Source: Streptomyces sp. NBC_00414 (lineage in GTDB: Bacteria > Actinomycetota > Actinomycetes > Streptomycetales > Streptomycetaceae). Taken from it: a stretch of DNA of 64,000 bases. The stretch spans positions 8,370,001 through 8,434,000 of the forward strand of contig NZ_CP107935.1 in assembly GCF_036038375.1 (NCBI RefSeq). Direction: 5' to 3'. This document shows positions 56,425 to 64,000 of this stretch, one piece after another. The position numbers and the translations under genes are program-made. The notes beneath the pieces are model-generated. The model searched no databases, had not been told where the DNA came from, and saw only the letters and a list, made by a program, of their open reading frames with translations. How positions within the stretch are numbered: position 1 is the stretch's first letter; each line of letters opens with the position of its first letter.

Positions 56425-57579
56425 TCAGGCGGGCGCGGCGGCGAGGCGGTGGGGGTCGAACAGGCCGATCGGGTGACCGGTGGTCCCCGTCAGGGCCAGA
56501 TCGGCGAGGATCTCGCCGACCACCGGCACGAACTTGAAGCCGTGGCCGGAGAAACCGCAGGCCACGGTCACGGACTCGGGATGCGCGGGGTGCGGGGCGA
56601 TGACGAAGTGCTCGTCAGGGGTGTTGGAGTACATGCAGGTGGCGGCCTTGAGGAAGGTGCCGGGCAGGTCGGGGATGCAGCGGGCCATGTGGTCCGCCAT
56701 CGCCCGGATCTCGTCCTCGTGGACCGTCCGGTCGATGGTCTCCGGGGTGCAGACCTGGCCCTTGCGGAAGAACGCGACCTTGGCGCCCAGCTCCGGCCCG
56801 TCGATGGCCGGGAAGCCGTACACCTGGACGTCGTCCGCGTCCTCCCAGATGTAGATCGGGTGGTTCCCGGGCACGAACGGCCGGACCCCGCCCCGGGGCT
56901 GGAACCAGTACATGACCTGCCGTTCGATGGTGAACGGCACCCCGATGTCGGTGAGCAGCTGCGGCGCCCACGCGCCCGGGCAGATCACCAGCCGGCCCGC
57001 CGTGTACGTGTTCTCGGCCGTATGTACCCGCACGCCGTCCCGGTACGGCTCCCAACGGGTCATCGGCTCGTCGAAGTGCAGGTCGGCGCCCTGCCGGGTG
57101 GCGAGCTGGAGATGGGCCGCGACCATGTTCTCGGGGCGGACCAGGCCGGCCTTCTCCTCGAAGAGCCCGACCTCGTCGTCCTTGGGGGCGAGGGTGGGGA
57201 AACGGCGGCGGATCTCGGCCGCGTCGAGCATCTCGTGGGGCAGATCCCACTGGGTGGCCGAGCGCAGCGAACCGGAGACGGTCAGCGAGTCGGGCCGGCC
57301 GATCATCACGCCGCCGCACAGCGTCGCGATCTCCCGCCCGGTGGTCCGCTCCACGTCCTCGTACAGCTCGTAGGCGCGCAGCAGCAGCGGCACGTACGCC
57401 GGGTCCTCGAAGTAGGACTGCCGGGTGATCCGCGAACCACCGTGACTGGAACCGCGGTTGTGCACCGGCCCGAACTTCTCCAGCCCGAGCACCCGCACAC
57501 CGCGCGAGGACAGATGATGAGCGGCGGCACTACCCATACCGCCAAGACCGATGACGACGACGTCGTAGGTGGGGGACAC
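56425..57579 (-). CDS. Monomeric sarcosine oxidase / N-methyl amino acid oxidase
   Basis: A 384-residue flavin oxidase of the MSOX/SolA family. The FAD motif is VVVIGLGGMGSAAAHHLSSRG at the start, followed by HGGSRITR (flavin contact) and the covalent-FAD Cys in ATCMYSNTPDEHFVIAP; GFSGHGFKFVPVVGEI follows. It oxidises sarcosine to glycine, formaldehyde and H2O2. The GTG at 57579 is supported by GGAGG six bases upstream. The next gene upstream (DMGDH) is separated by a repeat array, otherwise the operon is compact. It ends 11 bp before the Rieske oxygenase start. Confidence 0.9.
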   Translation of the reverse strand: MSPTYDVVVIGLGGMGSAAAHHLSSRGVRVLGLEKFGPVHNRGSSHGGSRITRQSYFEDPAYVPLLLRAYELYEDVERTTGREIATLCGGVMIGRPDSLTVSGSLRSATQWDLPHEMLDAAEIRRRFPTLAPKDDEVGLFEEKAGLVRPENMVAAHLQLATRQGADLHFDEPMTRWEPYRDGVRVHTAENTYTAGRLVICPGAWAPQLLTDIGVPFTIERQVMYWFQPRGGVRPFVPGNHPIYIWEDADDVQVYGFPAIDGPELGAKVAFFRKGQVCTPETIDRTVHEDEIRAMADHMARCIPDLPGTFLKAATCMYSNTPDEHFVIAPHPAHPESVTVACGFSGHGFKFVPVVGEILADLALTGTTGHPIGLFDPHRLAAAPA

Positions 57580-57601
57580 GGTGACCTCCGTCTTTGTCCT
57601 T

Positions 57602-57700
57602 CTGGGGGCGCGGGGAACGGCGTAATCTTTTGTCTTTAGGGGGCGCGGGGAACGGCGCAACCTCTTGTCTTCAAGGGGCGCGGGGAACGGCGCGACCGGC
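57602..57700 (+). repeat. Three copies of the modular repeat between two catabolic genes
   Basis: Cores of GGGGCGCGGGGAACGGCGC type at about 57604, 57638 and 57674 (spacing 34-36 bp) occupy the gap between the sarcosine oxidase start (57579) and the dimethylglycine dehydrogenase stop (57732). Here the array sits inside a leftward operon, which could cause partial termination. Confidence 0.85.
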
Positions 57701-57731
57701 CCCACCGTCCCACCACCCCCTCGCGGAGCGA

Positions 57732-60329
57732 TCAGCACCGAATACGGCTCATCTTCGGATCGAAGATCGGCTCATCGACAACCGTCGCCGCAACCTTCTC
57801 CCCGAAGTACTCGACGGAGACCCCCGCCCCCACGGGCAACACCGGCAACCACGCGTACGCCACACACCGCCCCACCGTGTACCCGTACGCCGCACTGGTG
57901 ACATACCCCGCGGGCGAACCACCGACGTACACCGGCTCCTTGCCGAGAACGACGTCCCCGGGATCGTCGAGCAGCAATGGCGTGAGCCGCCGCCGAGGCT
58001 CGCCGCGCCCCTCCAACGCCTCCATGCCCAAGAACTCCCCCTTGTCCAGCCGGACGGCAAAGCCGACCCCCGCCTCGTACGGATCGTGCTCGTCGGTCAT
58101 GTCGACCCCCCACGCGCGATACCCCTTCTCCAGGCGCAGGCTGTTGAACGCCGAGCGCCCGGCCGCGATCACGCCGTGTTCCCGCCCCGCCTCCCAGAGC
58201 GTGTCCCAGAGGCGGAGCCCCAGGTCGGCGCTGGTGTAGAGCTCCCAGCCCAGCTCACCGACGTAGCTCAACCGCATGGCGGTGACGGGCACATGGCCGA
58301 TGTACGTCTCCTTGGCGCGGAAGTATCCGAAGCCCTCGTGGGAGAAGTCGTCGTGGGTGAGCGGCTGGACGAGTTCGCGGGCGAGCGGCCCCCAGACACC
58401 GACACAACACGTGCCGGACGTGATGTCCCGGATGTGTACGCCGTCGGGGGCGTGCCTGGTCAACCAGTCCAGGTCCGCGGGGGAGTTGGCGCCCACCTGG
58501 AAGCGGTCGGGGCCCAGCCGCGCGACGGTGAGGTCGGAGCGGATGCCGCCCGTCCCGTCCAGGAGCAGGGTGTAGGTGACCGCGCCGGGCTTCTTGCGGA
58601 GGTTGTTGGTGGTCATGCCGTGCAGGAAGTCGAGGGCTCCGGGGCCGGTGACTTCGAGGCGGCGCAGGGGAGTCATGTCGTAGAGCGCGACCCTCTCGCG
58701 GGTCACCCGCGCCTCGGCCGCCGCGACGGGCGACCAGTGACGCGCCGACCAGGCATCGCGTTCGGGTACGTCCGGTCCGGCGGCGAGCGGGGCGTTCGCC
58801 TCGTACCAGTGCGGACGCTCCCAGCCGCCGCCCTCCAGGAAGTACGCGCCCAGTTCCTGCTGGCGGGCGTGGAACGGGCTGACCCGCAGGGGGCGCGGCC
58901 GCTCCATCGGCTGGAGCGGATGCAGCACGTCGTACACCTCGACGAACTGCTGCGAACCGCGCTCCCTGATGTACGAGGGTGAGCGCTGGGCGTCCTCGAA
59001 GCGCGTGAGGTCGCACTCGTGGGCGTCGATCCGCGGGCGGCCGTCGATCATCCACTCGGCCACGGCCTTGGCGACACCGGCCGAGTGGGTCACCCACACG
59101 GCCTCCGCCAGCCAGAAGCCGCGCAGCGCACGCGATTCGCCGAGCACCGGCATGCCGTCCGGGGTGAAGGAGAAGACGCCGTTGAAACCCTCCTCGATCT
59201 CGCTTCCGCGCAGCGCGGGCATCAGCCGGCGGCAGTCGTCCCAGCTGGGCGCCCAGTCCTCCTCGGTGAAGGGGAACGACGACGGCATCTCCAGGTCGTT
59301 CGCACGTGCCTCGTCGTAGCCGAGGACCGCGAACGGATCCACGGGGAGCGGCCGGTGGGCGTAACTGCCGATGCCGATGCGGTCGGCGTGCTCGCGGAAG
59401 TAGAGGTCGCGGTCCTGGAAGCGGAGGATCGGCCTCGACGCCTCCGGGTCGGCACCGGCACCGGCACCGGTCCTGGCCCCGGCCCCGGCCCCGGCTCCGG
59501 CCCCGGCTCCGGCCTCGGCACCGGCGTCGGTGTCGGCCAGTTCAGGGAGGGGCTTCGTCCGTGCGTACTGGTGGGCGAGCGGCTGCAGGGGTACGTCGAC
59601 TCCGGCCATGCGGCCGATGACCGGCCCCCAGAATCCGGCCGCCGAGACCACATGGTCGGCGGGGAAGACGCCTTGGTCGGTGACGACGGCGGTGACCCTG
59701 CCGTCCTCCCGCTCGATCCCGGTGACGGTGTGCCGGTCCAGGAAGCGGGCGCCGCGGCTCTCGGCCCGCTCCATCTGGGCGCGAGCCGCGAGCAGTGCGC
59801 GGGCCAGTCCGTCGTCGGGCGTGTGGAAGCCGCCCAGGACCACCGACTCGTCGATCAGGGGCCAGAGCTCCTTGCAGCGGGCCGCGCTCACGATCTCGCC
59901 GCGTACGCCCCAGGAGGCGGCGTAACCGGCCCTGCGGTGCAGTTCGGCGAGCCGCTCGGGAGTCGTCGCGAGCTCCAGGCCGCCCACCTGGTTGAAGCAG
60001 GAAACCCCCTCCACCTCAAGGGAGTTGCACTTCTCGACCGTGTACCGGGCGAATTCGGTGAGCGTCTTGGACGGACTCGTCTGGAAGACCAGGCCCGGCG
60101 CGTGGGAGGTGGAACCGCCGGGAGCGGGCAGCGGACCCTGTTCGAGGACGGTGACATCGGTCCAGCCGCGGGCGGTCAGCTCGTCCGCGAGGGAGCAGCC
60201 GACGATACCGGCGCCGATGACGACCACTCGGGGGTTGGTTCCGGGCGTGCCCATGTGCGCACTCATGTCGGTGTGGGCGCCGACGTGCGTGTCCGTGTGG
60301 GCGCCCGTGTCCGTGGCTCGGCTGTTCAC
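57732..60329 (-). CDS. Dimethylglycine/sarcosine dehydrogenase with GcvT-type folate domain
   Basis: An 865-residue two-part enzyme. Residues ~34-430 form a DAO-type FAD domain (VVVIGAGIVGCSLADEL with GxGxxG, then GGSTSHAPGLVFQ). Residues ~460-865 form the folate-binding GcvT and GcvT C-terminal domains (LYDMTPLRRLEVTGPGALDFL, MRLSYVGELGWELY, ending GEKVAATVVDEPIFDPKMSRI). It should demethylate dimethylglycine (or sarcosine) and pass the one-carbon unit to tetrahydrofolate. The GTG at 60329 overlaps the stop of the dehydrogenase upstream (GTGA). Two low-complexity parts are odd: a His/Thr/Gly-rich N-terminus and an alternating Gly-Ala stretch at 267-294 inside the FAD domain. Confidence 0.88.
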   Translation of the reverse strand: MNSRATDTGAHTDTHVGAHTDMSAHMGTPGTNPRVVVIGAGIVGCSLADELTARGWTDVTVLEQGPLPAPGGSTSHAPGLVFQTSPSKTLTEFARYTVEKCNSLEVEGVSCFNQVGGLELATTPERLAELHRRAGYAASWGVRGEIVSAARCKELWPLIDESVVLGGFHTPDDGLARALLAARAQMERAESRGARFLDRHTVTGIEREDGRVTAVVTDQGVFPADHVVSAAGFWGPVIGRMAGVDVPLQPLAHQYARTKPLPELADTDAGAEAGAGAGAGAGAGARTGAGAGADPEASRPILRFQDRDLYFREHADRIGIGSYAHRPLPVDPFAVLGYDEARANDLEMPSSFPFTEEDWAPSWDDCRRLMPALRGSEIEEGFNGVFSFTPDGMPVLGESRALRGFWLAEAVWVTHSAGVAKAVAEWMIDGRPRIDAHECDLTRFEDAQRSPSYIRERGSQQFVEVYDVLHPLQPMERPRPLRVSPFHARQQELGAYFLEGGGWERPHWYEANAPLAAGPDVPERDAWSARHWSPVAAAEARVTRERVALYDMTPLRRLEVTGPGALDFLHGMTTNNLRKKPGAVTYTLLLDGTGGIRSDLTVARLGPDRFQVGANSPADLDWLTRHAPDGVHIRDITSGTCCVGVWGPLARELVQPLTHDDFSHEGFGYFRAKETYIGHVPVTAMRLSYVGELGWELYTSADLGLRLWDTLWEAGREHGVIAAGRSAFNSLRLEKGYRAWGVDMTDEHDPYEAGVGFAVRLDKGEFLGMEALEGRGEPRRRLTPLLLDDPGDVVLGKEPVYVGGSPAGYVTSAAYGYTVGRCVAYAWLPVLPVGAGVSVEYFGEKVAATVVDEPIFDPKMSRIRC
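59448..59531 (-). repeat. Hexanucleotide microsatellite coding an alternating Gly-Ala insert
   Basis: About twelve imperfect GCACCG/GGCCCC-type 6-bp units encode alternating Gly and Ala (residues 267-294, e.g. AGAGAGAGAGARTGAGAGA) within the FAD domain of the dimethylglycine dehydrogenase. Such units can expand or contract without shifting the frame. Confidence 0.8.
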
Positions 60330-61411
60330 AGGACCACCACCGAGCGCAGCACCTCACCGCGTCGCATCCGCGCGAACGCCTCCTCGACCTCGTCGAGCGC
60401 GATGGTCTCCGAGACGAACGCGCCCAGGTCCAGCAGCCCGTAGAGGTACTGGTCGATGAGGAACGGGAAGTCCCGGCTCGGCAGGCAGTCGCCGTACCAG
60501 GAGGACTTGATCGCGCCGCCGCGGGAGAACACGTCGATCAGCGGGAGTTCGACCTTCATGTCCGGGGACGGCACGCCGACCTGAACCAGCAGGCCCGCGT
60601 GATCGCGCATGTAGAAGGCCTGCTCGAAGGTCTCCGGGCGGCCCACGGCGTCGATGGCGATGTCGACCCCGAAGCCGTCGGTGAGGGCGCGCACGGCCTC
60701 GACCGGGTCGGTGCCACGGGAGTTGACCGTGTGGGTGGCGCCGAACTTCTCCGCCCGGTCGAGCTTCTTGTCGTCGATGTCGACGGCGATGACCTTCATG
60801 GCGCCGTTGAGGCAGGCGCCCGCGATGGCCGCGTCACCGACACCGCCGCAGCCGATGACGGCGACCGTGTCACCGCGCCCGACGTTGCCGGTGTTCACCG
60901 CCGCGCCGTAACCGGCCATCACCCCGCAGCCGATCAGGCCGGCGGCCTCGGGGCGGGCCGCGGGGTTGATCTTCACGGCCTGGCCCGCCGCGACCAGGGT
61001 CTTCTCGGCGAAGGCGCCGATGCCGAGCGCGTTGCTGAGCGGGGTGCCGTCGAGGAGGGTCATCGGCTGAGTGGCGTTGCGCGAGTCGAAGCAGTACCAG
61101 GGGCGGCCACGGCGGCAGGAGCGACAGGAACCGCAGGGAGCCCGCCAGGCGAGGACCACGTAGTCACCGGCTTCGAGGTCGGTGACGCCCTCACCGACCG
61201 CCTCGATCGTGCCGGCCGCCTCATGGCCCAGCAGGAACGGGAAGTCGTCGTTGATCGCGCCCTCCCGATAGTGCAGATCCGTGTGGCAGACCCCGCAGGC
61301 CTGCACGGTGACGAGCACCTCGCCCGGACCGGGGTCGGGAACGACGATCGTCCGCACCTCGACGGGTGCGCCCTTCTTCACAGCGACTACGGCACGGACC
61401 TCAGATGGCAC
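60326..61411 (-). CDS. S-(hydroxymethyl)mycothiol dehydrogenase
   Basis: A 361-residue zinc-dependent alcohol dehydrogenase-family enzyme of the mycothiol-dependent formaldehyde dehydrogenase type. The catalytic zinc region reads ACGVCHTDLHYREG and GHEAAG; the structural zinc cysteines are in APCGSCRSCRRGRPWYC. The NAD-binding motif is VIGCGGVGDAAIAG. It oxidises the formaldehyde-mycothiol adduct on the way to formate, the expected partner of a pathway in which betaine demethylation releases formaldehyde. It is first in the leftward operon and overlaps the next gene by GTGA. Upstream lies the 61429-61464 operator candidate. Confidence 0.92.
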   Translation of the reverse strand: MPSEVRAVVAVKKGAPVEVRTIVVPDPGPGEVLVTVQACGVCHTDLHYREGAINDDFPFLLGHEAAGTIEAVGEGVTDLEAGDYVVLAWRAPCGSCRSCRRGRPWYCFDSRNATQPMTLLDGTPLSNALGIGAFAEKTLVAAGQAVKINPAARPEAAGLIGCGVMAGYGAAVNTGNVGRGDTVAVIGCGGVGDAAIAGACLNGAMKVIAVDIDDKKLDRAEKFGATHTVNSRGTDPVEAVRALTDGFGVDIAIDAVGRPETFEQAFYMRDHAGLLVQVGVPSPDMKVELPLIDVFSRGGAIKSSWYGDCLPSRDFPFLIDQYLYGLLDLGAFVSETIALDEVEEAFARMRRGEVLRSVVVL

Positions 61412-61428
61412 GACCTGGCTCCTCTGCT

Positions 61429-61464
61429 GTTGCGCAATGCACTATGGGTTGCGCTATGAGGAAC
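61429..61464. promoter_or_regulatory. Paired 19-bp-spaced motifs upstream of the catabolic operon
   Basis: GTTGCGCAATGC (61429-61440) and GTTGCGCTATGAGGAAC (61448-61464) repeat the GTTGCGC motif exactly 19 bp apart, ahead of the leftward operon. The second copy is partly palindromic (GTTNCNC...GNGNAAC). The same arrangement occurs at 62682-62717. Candidate binding sites for the IclR regulator. Confidence 0.6.
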
Positions 61465-61555
61465 ATAGTGAGAACGCCCCCAGGGGGCCGTCAAGAGGTA
61501 CGCGTTAACCCTTGGCAAAAGGAATCGGCCGCCCGAAATCTGTCCGACACACAGA

Positions 61556-61587
61556 GGCGCGGGGCCAGGTGTTCCTGGCCCCGCGCC
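61556..61587. terminator. Terminator hairpin with 14-bp stem
   Basis: GGCGCGGGGCCAGG (61556-61569) and CCTGGCCCCGCGCC (61574-61587) form a perfect 14-bp stem around the tetraloop TGTT. It can end the IclR transcript reading leftward (stop at 61779). Confidence 0.85.
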
Positions 61588-61593
61588 GTGTCC

Positions 61594-61781
61594 CGCGTCC
61601 GATTCCGCCTCCGCGAGAAACCGGGTGTCCGGCTCAGGTCCGCGTCGGATTCCGCCTCCGTACGAAGACCGGTGTCCTGTTCCGGTCCGGGTGGGATTTG
61701 GCCTCTGCGGGAGGCCCGGTGCCCGGCTCCGGTTCGCGTCCGATCACGCGTCCGGTCCTGGGTCCGGATCCGCTTCCGTCA
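61594..61781. repeat. 47-bp tandem repeat, four imperfect copies
   Basis: Units starting CGCGTCCGATTCC, CGCGTCGGATTCC, CGGGTGGGATTTG and CGCGTCCGATCAC begin at 61594, 61641, 61688 and 61735, an exact 47-bp period. The last unit reaches the 3' end of the IclR gene. No protein or RNA structure was recognised in the unit. Confidence 0.8.
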
Positions 61782-62597
61782 GAAGCCGTATCCCATCCGG
61801 CGCGAGAGGTCGGCCGCGGCCGCCACCGTGCGCTTGGCGAGCTCCGGCAGCCGGTCCGGCTCCAGCCGGTACACCGGACCGGAGACGCTGATCGCGCCGA
61901 TCACCTTGCCGTCGTGCGCGCGCACCGGCGAGGCCGTGGCGGCCAGGCCCAGTTCCAGCTCCTCCAGGGCGAACGCGTACCCCTGCTCGACCACGGCCTC
62001 CAACTCGGCGCGCAGCGCGGCCGTACCGGTGATCGTGCGCTCGGTGAACCGCGGCAGGGTCCTGGCCAGCAGCCCTTCGCGGAGCGTCGGCGGCAGATGG
62101 GCCAGCAGCACCTTGCCGCTGGAGGTGGCGTGCAGCGGGGTGCGCCTGCCCAGCCAGTTCTGCGCGGTGACCGACGCGGCGCCACGGGCCTGCATGATGT
62201 TGACCGCCGCGTTGTCGTCCAGGACCGCGATGTTGACGGTCTCGCCCAGCTCGTCCGCGAGTTCGCGGCAGACGGGCACCCCCTCCTGCGAGATGTCCAG
62301 ACGTACTGCCGCCGCCCCCGCCAGGCGTAGTACGCCGGCACCCAGGAAGTACTTCCCGCGGTCCTTCGCCTGGGCGACCAGGCCGCGGTTCTCCAGCACT
62401 CCGAGGAGCCGGAAGGCCGTGGACTTGTGCACCTCCAGCTCGTCGGCGATCTCGGTGACGCCCGCCTCGCCGAGCCGGGCCAGGATCTCCAGCACGCTCA
62501 CCGCGCGGTCCACCGACTGGACGGCGCTCCCCGCGCCTCTGCTCTGCTTCTCCGGTGTCTCCCCTGTGCGGTCAGCCTGCTTCTGAGTGCGGGTCAT
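61779..62597 (-). CDS. IclR-family transcriptional regulator of the betaine locus
   Basis: A 272-residue IclR regulator. A polar N-terminus of ~22 residues precedes the winged helix (SVDRAVSVLEILARLGEAGVTEIADELEVHKSTAFRLLGVLENRGLV in outline). The C-terminal effector domain contains the family block LHATSSGKVLLAHL and the late ELELGLAATASPVRAHDGKVIGAISVSGP. It is divergent from the ferredoxin gene and near the catabolic operon, so it is the likely regulator, with glycine betaine or an intermediate as possible ligand. Paired TGCGC motifs lie in both candidate promoters. Confidence 0.9.
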   Translation of the reverse strand: MTRTQKQADRTGETPEKQSRGAGSAVQSVDRAVSVLEILARLGEAGVTEIADELEVHKSTAFRLLGVLENRGLVAQAKDRGKYFLGAGVLRLAGAAAVRLDISQEGVPVCRELADELGETVNIAVLDDNAAVNIMQARGAASVTAQNWLGRRTPLHATSSGKVLLAHLPPTLREGLLARTLPRFTERTITGTAALRAELEAVVEQGYAFALEELELGLAATASPVRAHDGKVIGAISVSGPVYRLEPDRLPELAKRTVAAAADLSRRMGYGF

Positions 62598-62681
62598 AGC
62601 TCAACTCTCACCACCTGGCGGCTCGGTTTGAGCCGCATCTGCCGGAAGCCCTTGACGCGACGGGCATCCCGCGCGGATTCT

Positions 62682-62717
62682 GTTGCGCATAGCGCTCCCT
62701 CGTGCGCCATACGAAAC
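62682..62717. promoter_or_regulatory. Paired 19-bp-spaced motifs between IclR and ferredoxin genes
   Basis: GTTGCGCATAGCGCTCC (62682-62698) and GTGCGCCATACGAAAC (62702-62717) place TGCGC at 62684 and 62703, exactly 19 bp apart. The second copy aligns with its counterpart at 61450 as TGCGCYATRMGRAACAT. It lies between the divergent IclR and ferredoxin genes. Confidence 0.6.
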
Positions 62718-62812
62718 ATCATGTTACCGAAGAGTCCGTGACCTGGAAGGTCTCGGACCAGACCGGACCTGTGAGGCCCAGGACTGTGGGTCCTGGACCG
62801 AGAGGGGGGCCC

Positions 62813-63133
62813 GTGATTCCCGTCTGCCGCCTTGATGACCTCCCCGCGGGCGAATCCGTCCGTGTCGACACCATGCCGCCCGTCGCCGTCTTCAACGCCG
62901 ACGGCGAGCTGTACGCCGTCGACGACACCTGCACCCATCAGGACGCGTCCCTCTCCGAGGGATGGCTGGAGGGCTGCCTGGTCGAATGTCCCTTGCACGC
63001 CGCCTCGTTCGATCTCCGCACGGGGCAGCCGACGTGCCTGCCGGCCCGCCGCGCCGTCCGCACCCACCGCGTCACCGTCGACGACGGCGTCATCCATGTC
63101 CACCTGGCAGCGAAGGAGGGCACGGCGGCATGA
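62813..63133 (+). CDS. Rieske [2Fe-2S] ferredoxin
   Basis: A 106-residue Rieske-type ferredoxin with ligands Cys40-X-His42 and Cys59-X2-His62 (DTCTHQDAS, CPLHAAS). The GTG at 62813 gives MIPVCRLDDLPAGESV; AGAGGGGG stands just ahead, and the longer upstream frame starting at 62702 runs through the operator and promoter region and is not supported. It should pass electrons from the reductase downstream to the Rieske oxygenase at 55208. This makes the system a three-component oxygenase, where GbcB-type systems use a single flavin/iron-sulphur reductase. Confidence 0.88.
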   Translation: MIPVCRLDDLPAGESVRVDTMPPVAVFNADGELYAVDDTCTHQDASLSEGWLEGCLVECPLHAASFDLRTGQPTCLPARRAVRTHRVTVDDGVIHVHLAAKEGTAA

Positions 63134-63290
63134 CGACCCCCTGCGTGAGGGGCACGACAGCACGCGCCCCTCGGCTCCACCTTTTCACGGGCCCCGCCCG
63201 GCACACCGCCGCGAGGCTCACGGACCGCCCGGGGCACGGCGTTCTGGGAAGGCCCCGATCGGCGCCCGCCGGCCGGAAGGAGCCCCGCGC

Positions 63291-64000
63291 ATGAGGACCG
63301 TCACCGTCGTCGGAGCCTCCCTCGCCGGGCTGTACGCGGCCCGCGAACTGCGCGCCCAGGGGTTCGACGGGCGGTTGGTGATCGTCGGAGACGAACCGCA
63401 CCACCCGTACGACCGACCGCCCCTGTCCAAGGACTTCCTCACCGGCCGGACCGGCGAGGACGGACTCGCGCTCAGCGACGCCGAGGAGATCGCCGAACTC
63501 GACGCCGAGTGGCTGCTCGGCACCCGCGCCCGTGGCCTCGACGTCCGCGGTCGCACCGTCGTCCTGGACGACGGCCGCACCGTCTCCGGCGACGGCGTCG
63601 TCATCGCCACGGGAGCCTCGGCGCGCCGGCTGCCGGGCCCACGACTCGCCGGGGTCCACACCCTGCGCACCCTCGACGACGCCCGCGCCCTGCGCGCCGA
63701 ACTGACCGCGGGTGCCCGCCGCGTCGTCGTCATCGGCGGGGGCTTCATCGGCGCCGAGACCGCGTCCTCGTGTGCGGGACTCGGTCACGAGGTCACCGTC
63801 GTGGAGGCGGCTCCGCTGCCGCTGGTGCCCCAACTCGGCCCGCGGATGGCGGCCTTGTGCGCCGCACTGCACCGCCGTGCCGGCGTCGGCCTGGTCACCG
63901 GCACGGGCGTCGCCGCTCTGCGCGGCACGGTCGCGGTCACCGCAGTGGAATTCTCCGACGGCCGGCTCCTCCCCGCCGATGTCGTGATCGTCGGCATCGG
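63291..64000 (+). CDS. FAD-dependent ferredoxin reductase (3' end outside the window)
   Basis: The first 236 residues of an oxygenase-type pyridine nucleotide-disulphide reductase. The FAD motif is VVGASLAGLYAAREL, followed by YDRPPLSKDFLTG typical of ferredoxin reductases for Rieske oxygenases, the ATG-like VVIATGASARRLPG and the second nucleotide motif VVVIGGGFIGAETASSCAGLG. AAGGAG lies before the ATG at 63291. It stands 157 bp after the ferredoxin gene on the same strand and would supply electrons from NAD(P)H. The window ends inside the gene. Confidence 0.88.
   Translation, partial: MRTVTVVGASLAGLYAARELRAQGFDGRLVIVGDEPHHPYDRPPLSKDFLTGRTGEDGLALSDAEEIAELDAEWLLGTRARGLDVRGRTVVLDDGRTVSGDGVVIATGASARRLPGPRLAGVHTLRTLDDARALRAELTAGARRVVVIGGGFIGAETASSCAGLGHEVTVVEAAPLPLVPQLGPRMAALCAALHRRAGVGLVTGTGVAALRGTVAVTAVEFSDGRLLPADVVIVGI

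Noticed and set aside
50337..64000. JetD-type nuclease or other defence genes downstream of the SMC-like operon
   Set aside because: All genes to the right are identifiable betaine-catabolic enzymes, a transporter and regulators; none has a Toprim or nuclease motif.

Overview
The window is chromosomal DNA of a Streptomyces or close relative. It has very high GC with strong GC3 bias in every credible reading frame, mycothiol-dependent and RbpA-type actinobacterial genes, DasR-type chitinase control, and a gene order (rib-his, EccA-like ATPase, C39 peptidase, TetR, chitinase, acyl-CoA dehydrogenase, Lrp, amidohydrolase, ppm1, fxsA, rbpA, MFS, GDPD) that from memory matches the S. coelicolor core chromosome. 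No tRNA, rRNA, CRISPR array, insertion sequence, phage or integrase was found.

Layout. 1-4309: a riboflavin/early-histidine operon (tail of a probable ribE, pnuC-like transporter, ribBA, ribH, hisE, hisG, PH-domain membrane protein), closed by a hairpin. 4509-6970: two overlapping CNNM/CorC-type CBS-domain membrane proteins. 7203-10170: an orphan EccA-like AAA+ ATPase and a uridine-kinase-like protein. 10357-14196: a Tat-exported C39 peptidase, a 48-residue membrane protein, a TetR regulator and a secreted GH18 chitinase with DasR-type sites in its promoter. 14516-21615: acyl-CoA dehydrogenase, a CrtC/AttH-like protein, a phosphotransferase, small unknowns, an Lrp regulator and an amidohydrolase. 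22119-29114: ppm1, fxsA, rbpA (with a consensus sigma-R promoter), a UMF1-type MFS protein, GDPD, and a divergent YczE/MocR pair. 29468-33736: an FtsK-like protein with a degenerate P-loop, a tiny membrane protein, ankyrin and HEAT-repeat proteins. 33946-37156: two GT4 glycosyltransferases plus an SGNH hydrolase, all overlapping. 37414-42734: a 5-oxoproline/D-glutamate module (pxpC, pxpB, pxpA, DUF1445 protein, MFS) facing its GntR regulator across a perfect 19-bp palindrome.

42902-50264 is the most unusual part: a three-gene operon of a kleisin-like protein, a MukE-like small protein and a 1562-residue SMC/MukB-like ATPase. It looks like the JetABC part of Wadjet or MksBEF but has no JetD nuclease, and Asn stands where the Walker B Glu is expected.

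50337-64000 is a near-complete choline/glycine-betaine catabolic locus. It holds a GMC choline dehydrogenase-like protein, an APC permease, a betaine aldehyde dehydrogenase-like protein, a Rieske oxygenase, monomeric sarcosine oxidase, a dimethylglycine dehydrogenase/GcvT protein, S-(hydroxymethyl)mycothiol dehydrogenase for the released formaldehyde, an IclR regulator, and a divergent Rieske ferredoxin and ferredoxin reductase (cut by the window end). Two promoter regions share paired TGCGC motifs exactly 19 bp apart.

Between genes, a modular repeat (core GGGGCGCGGGGAACGGCGC, often about 35 bp apart) occurs at eight places, five of them where genes converge.
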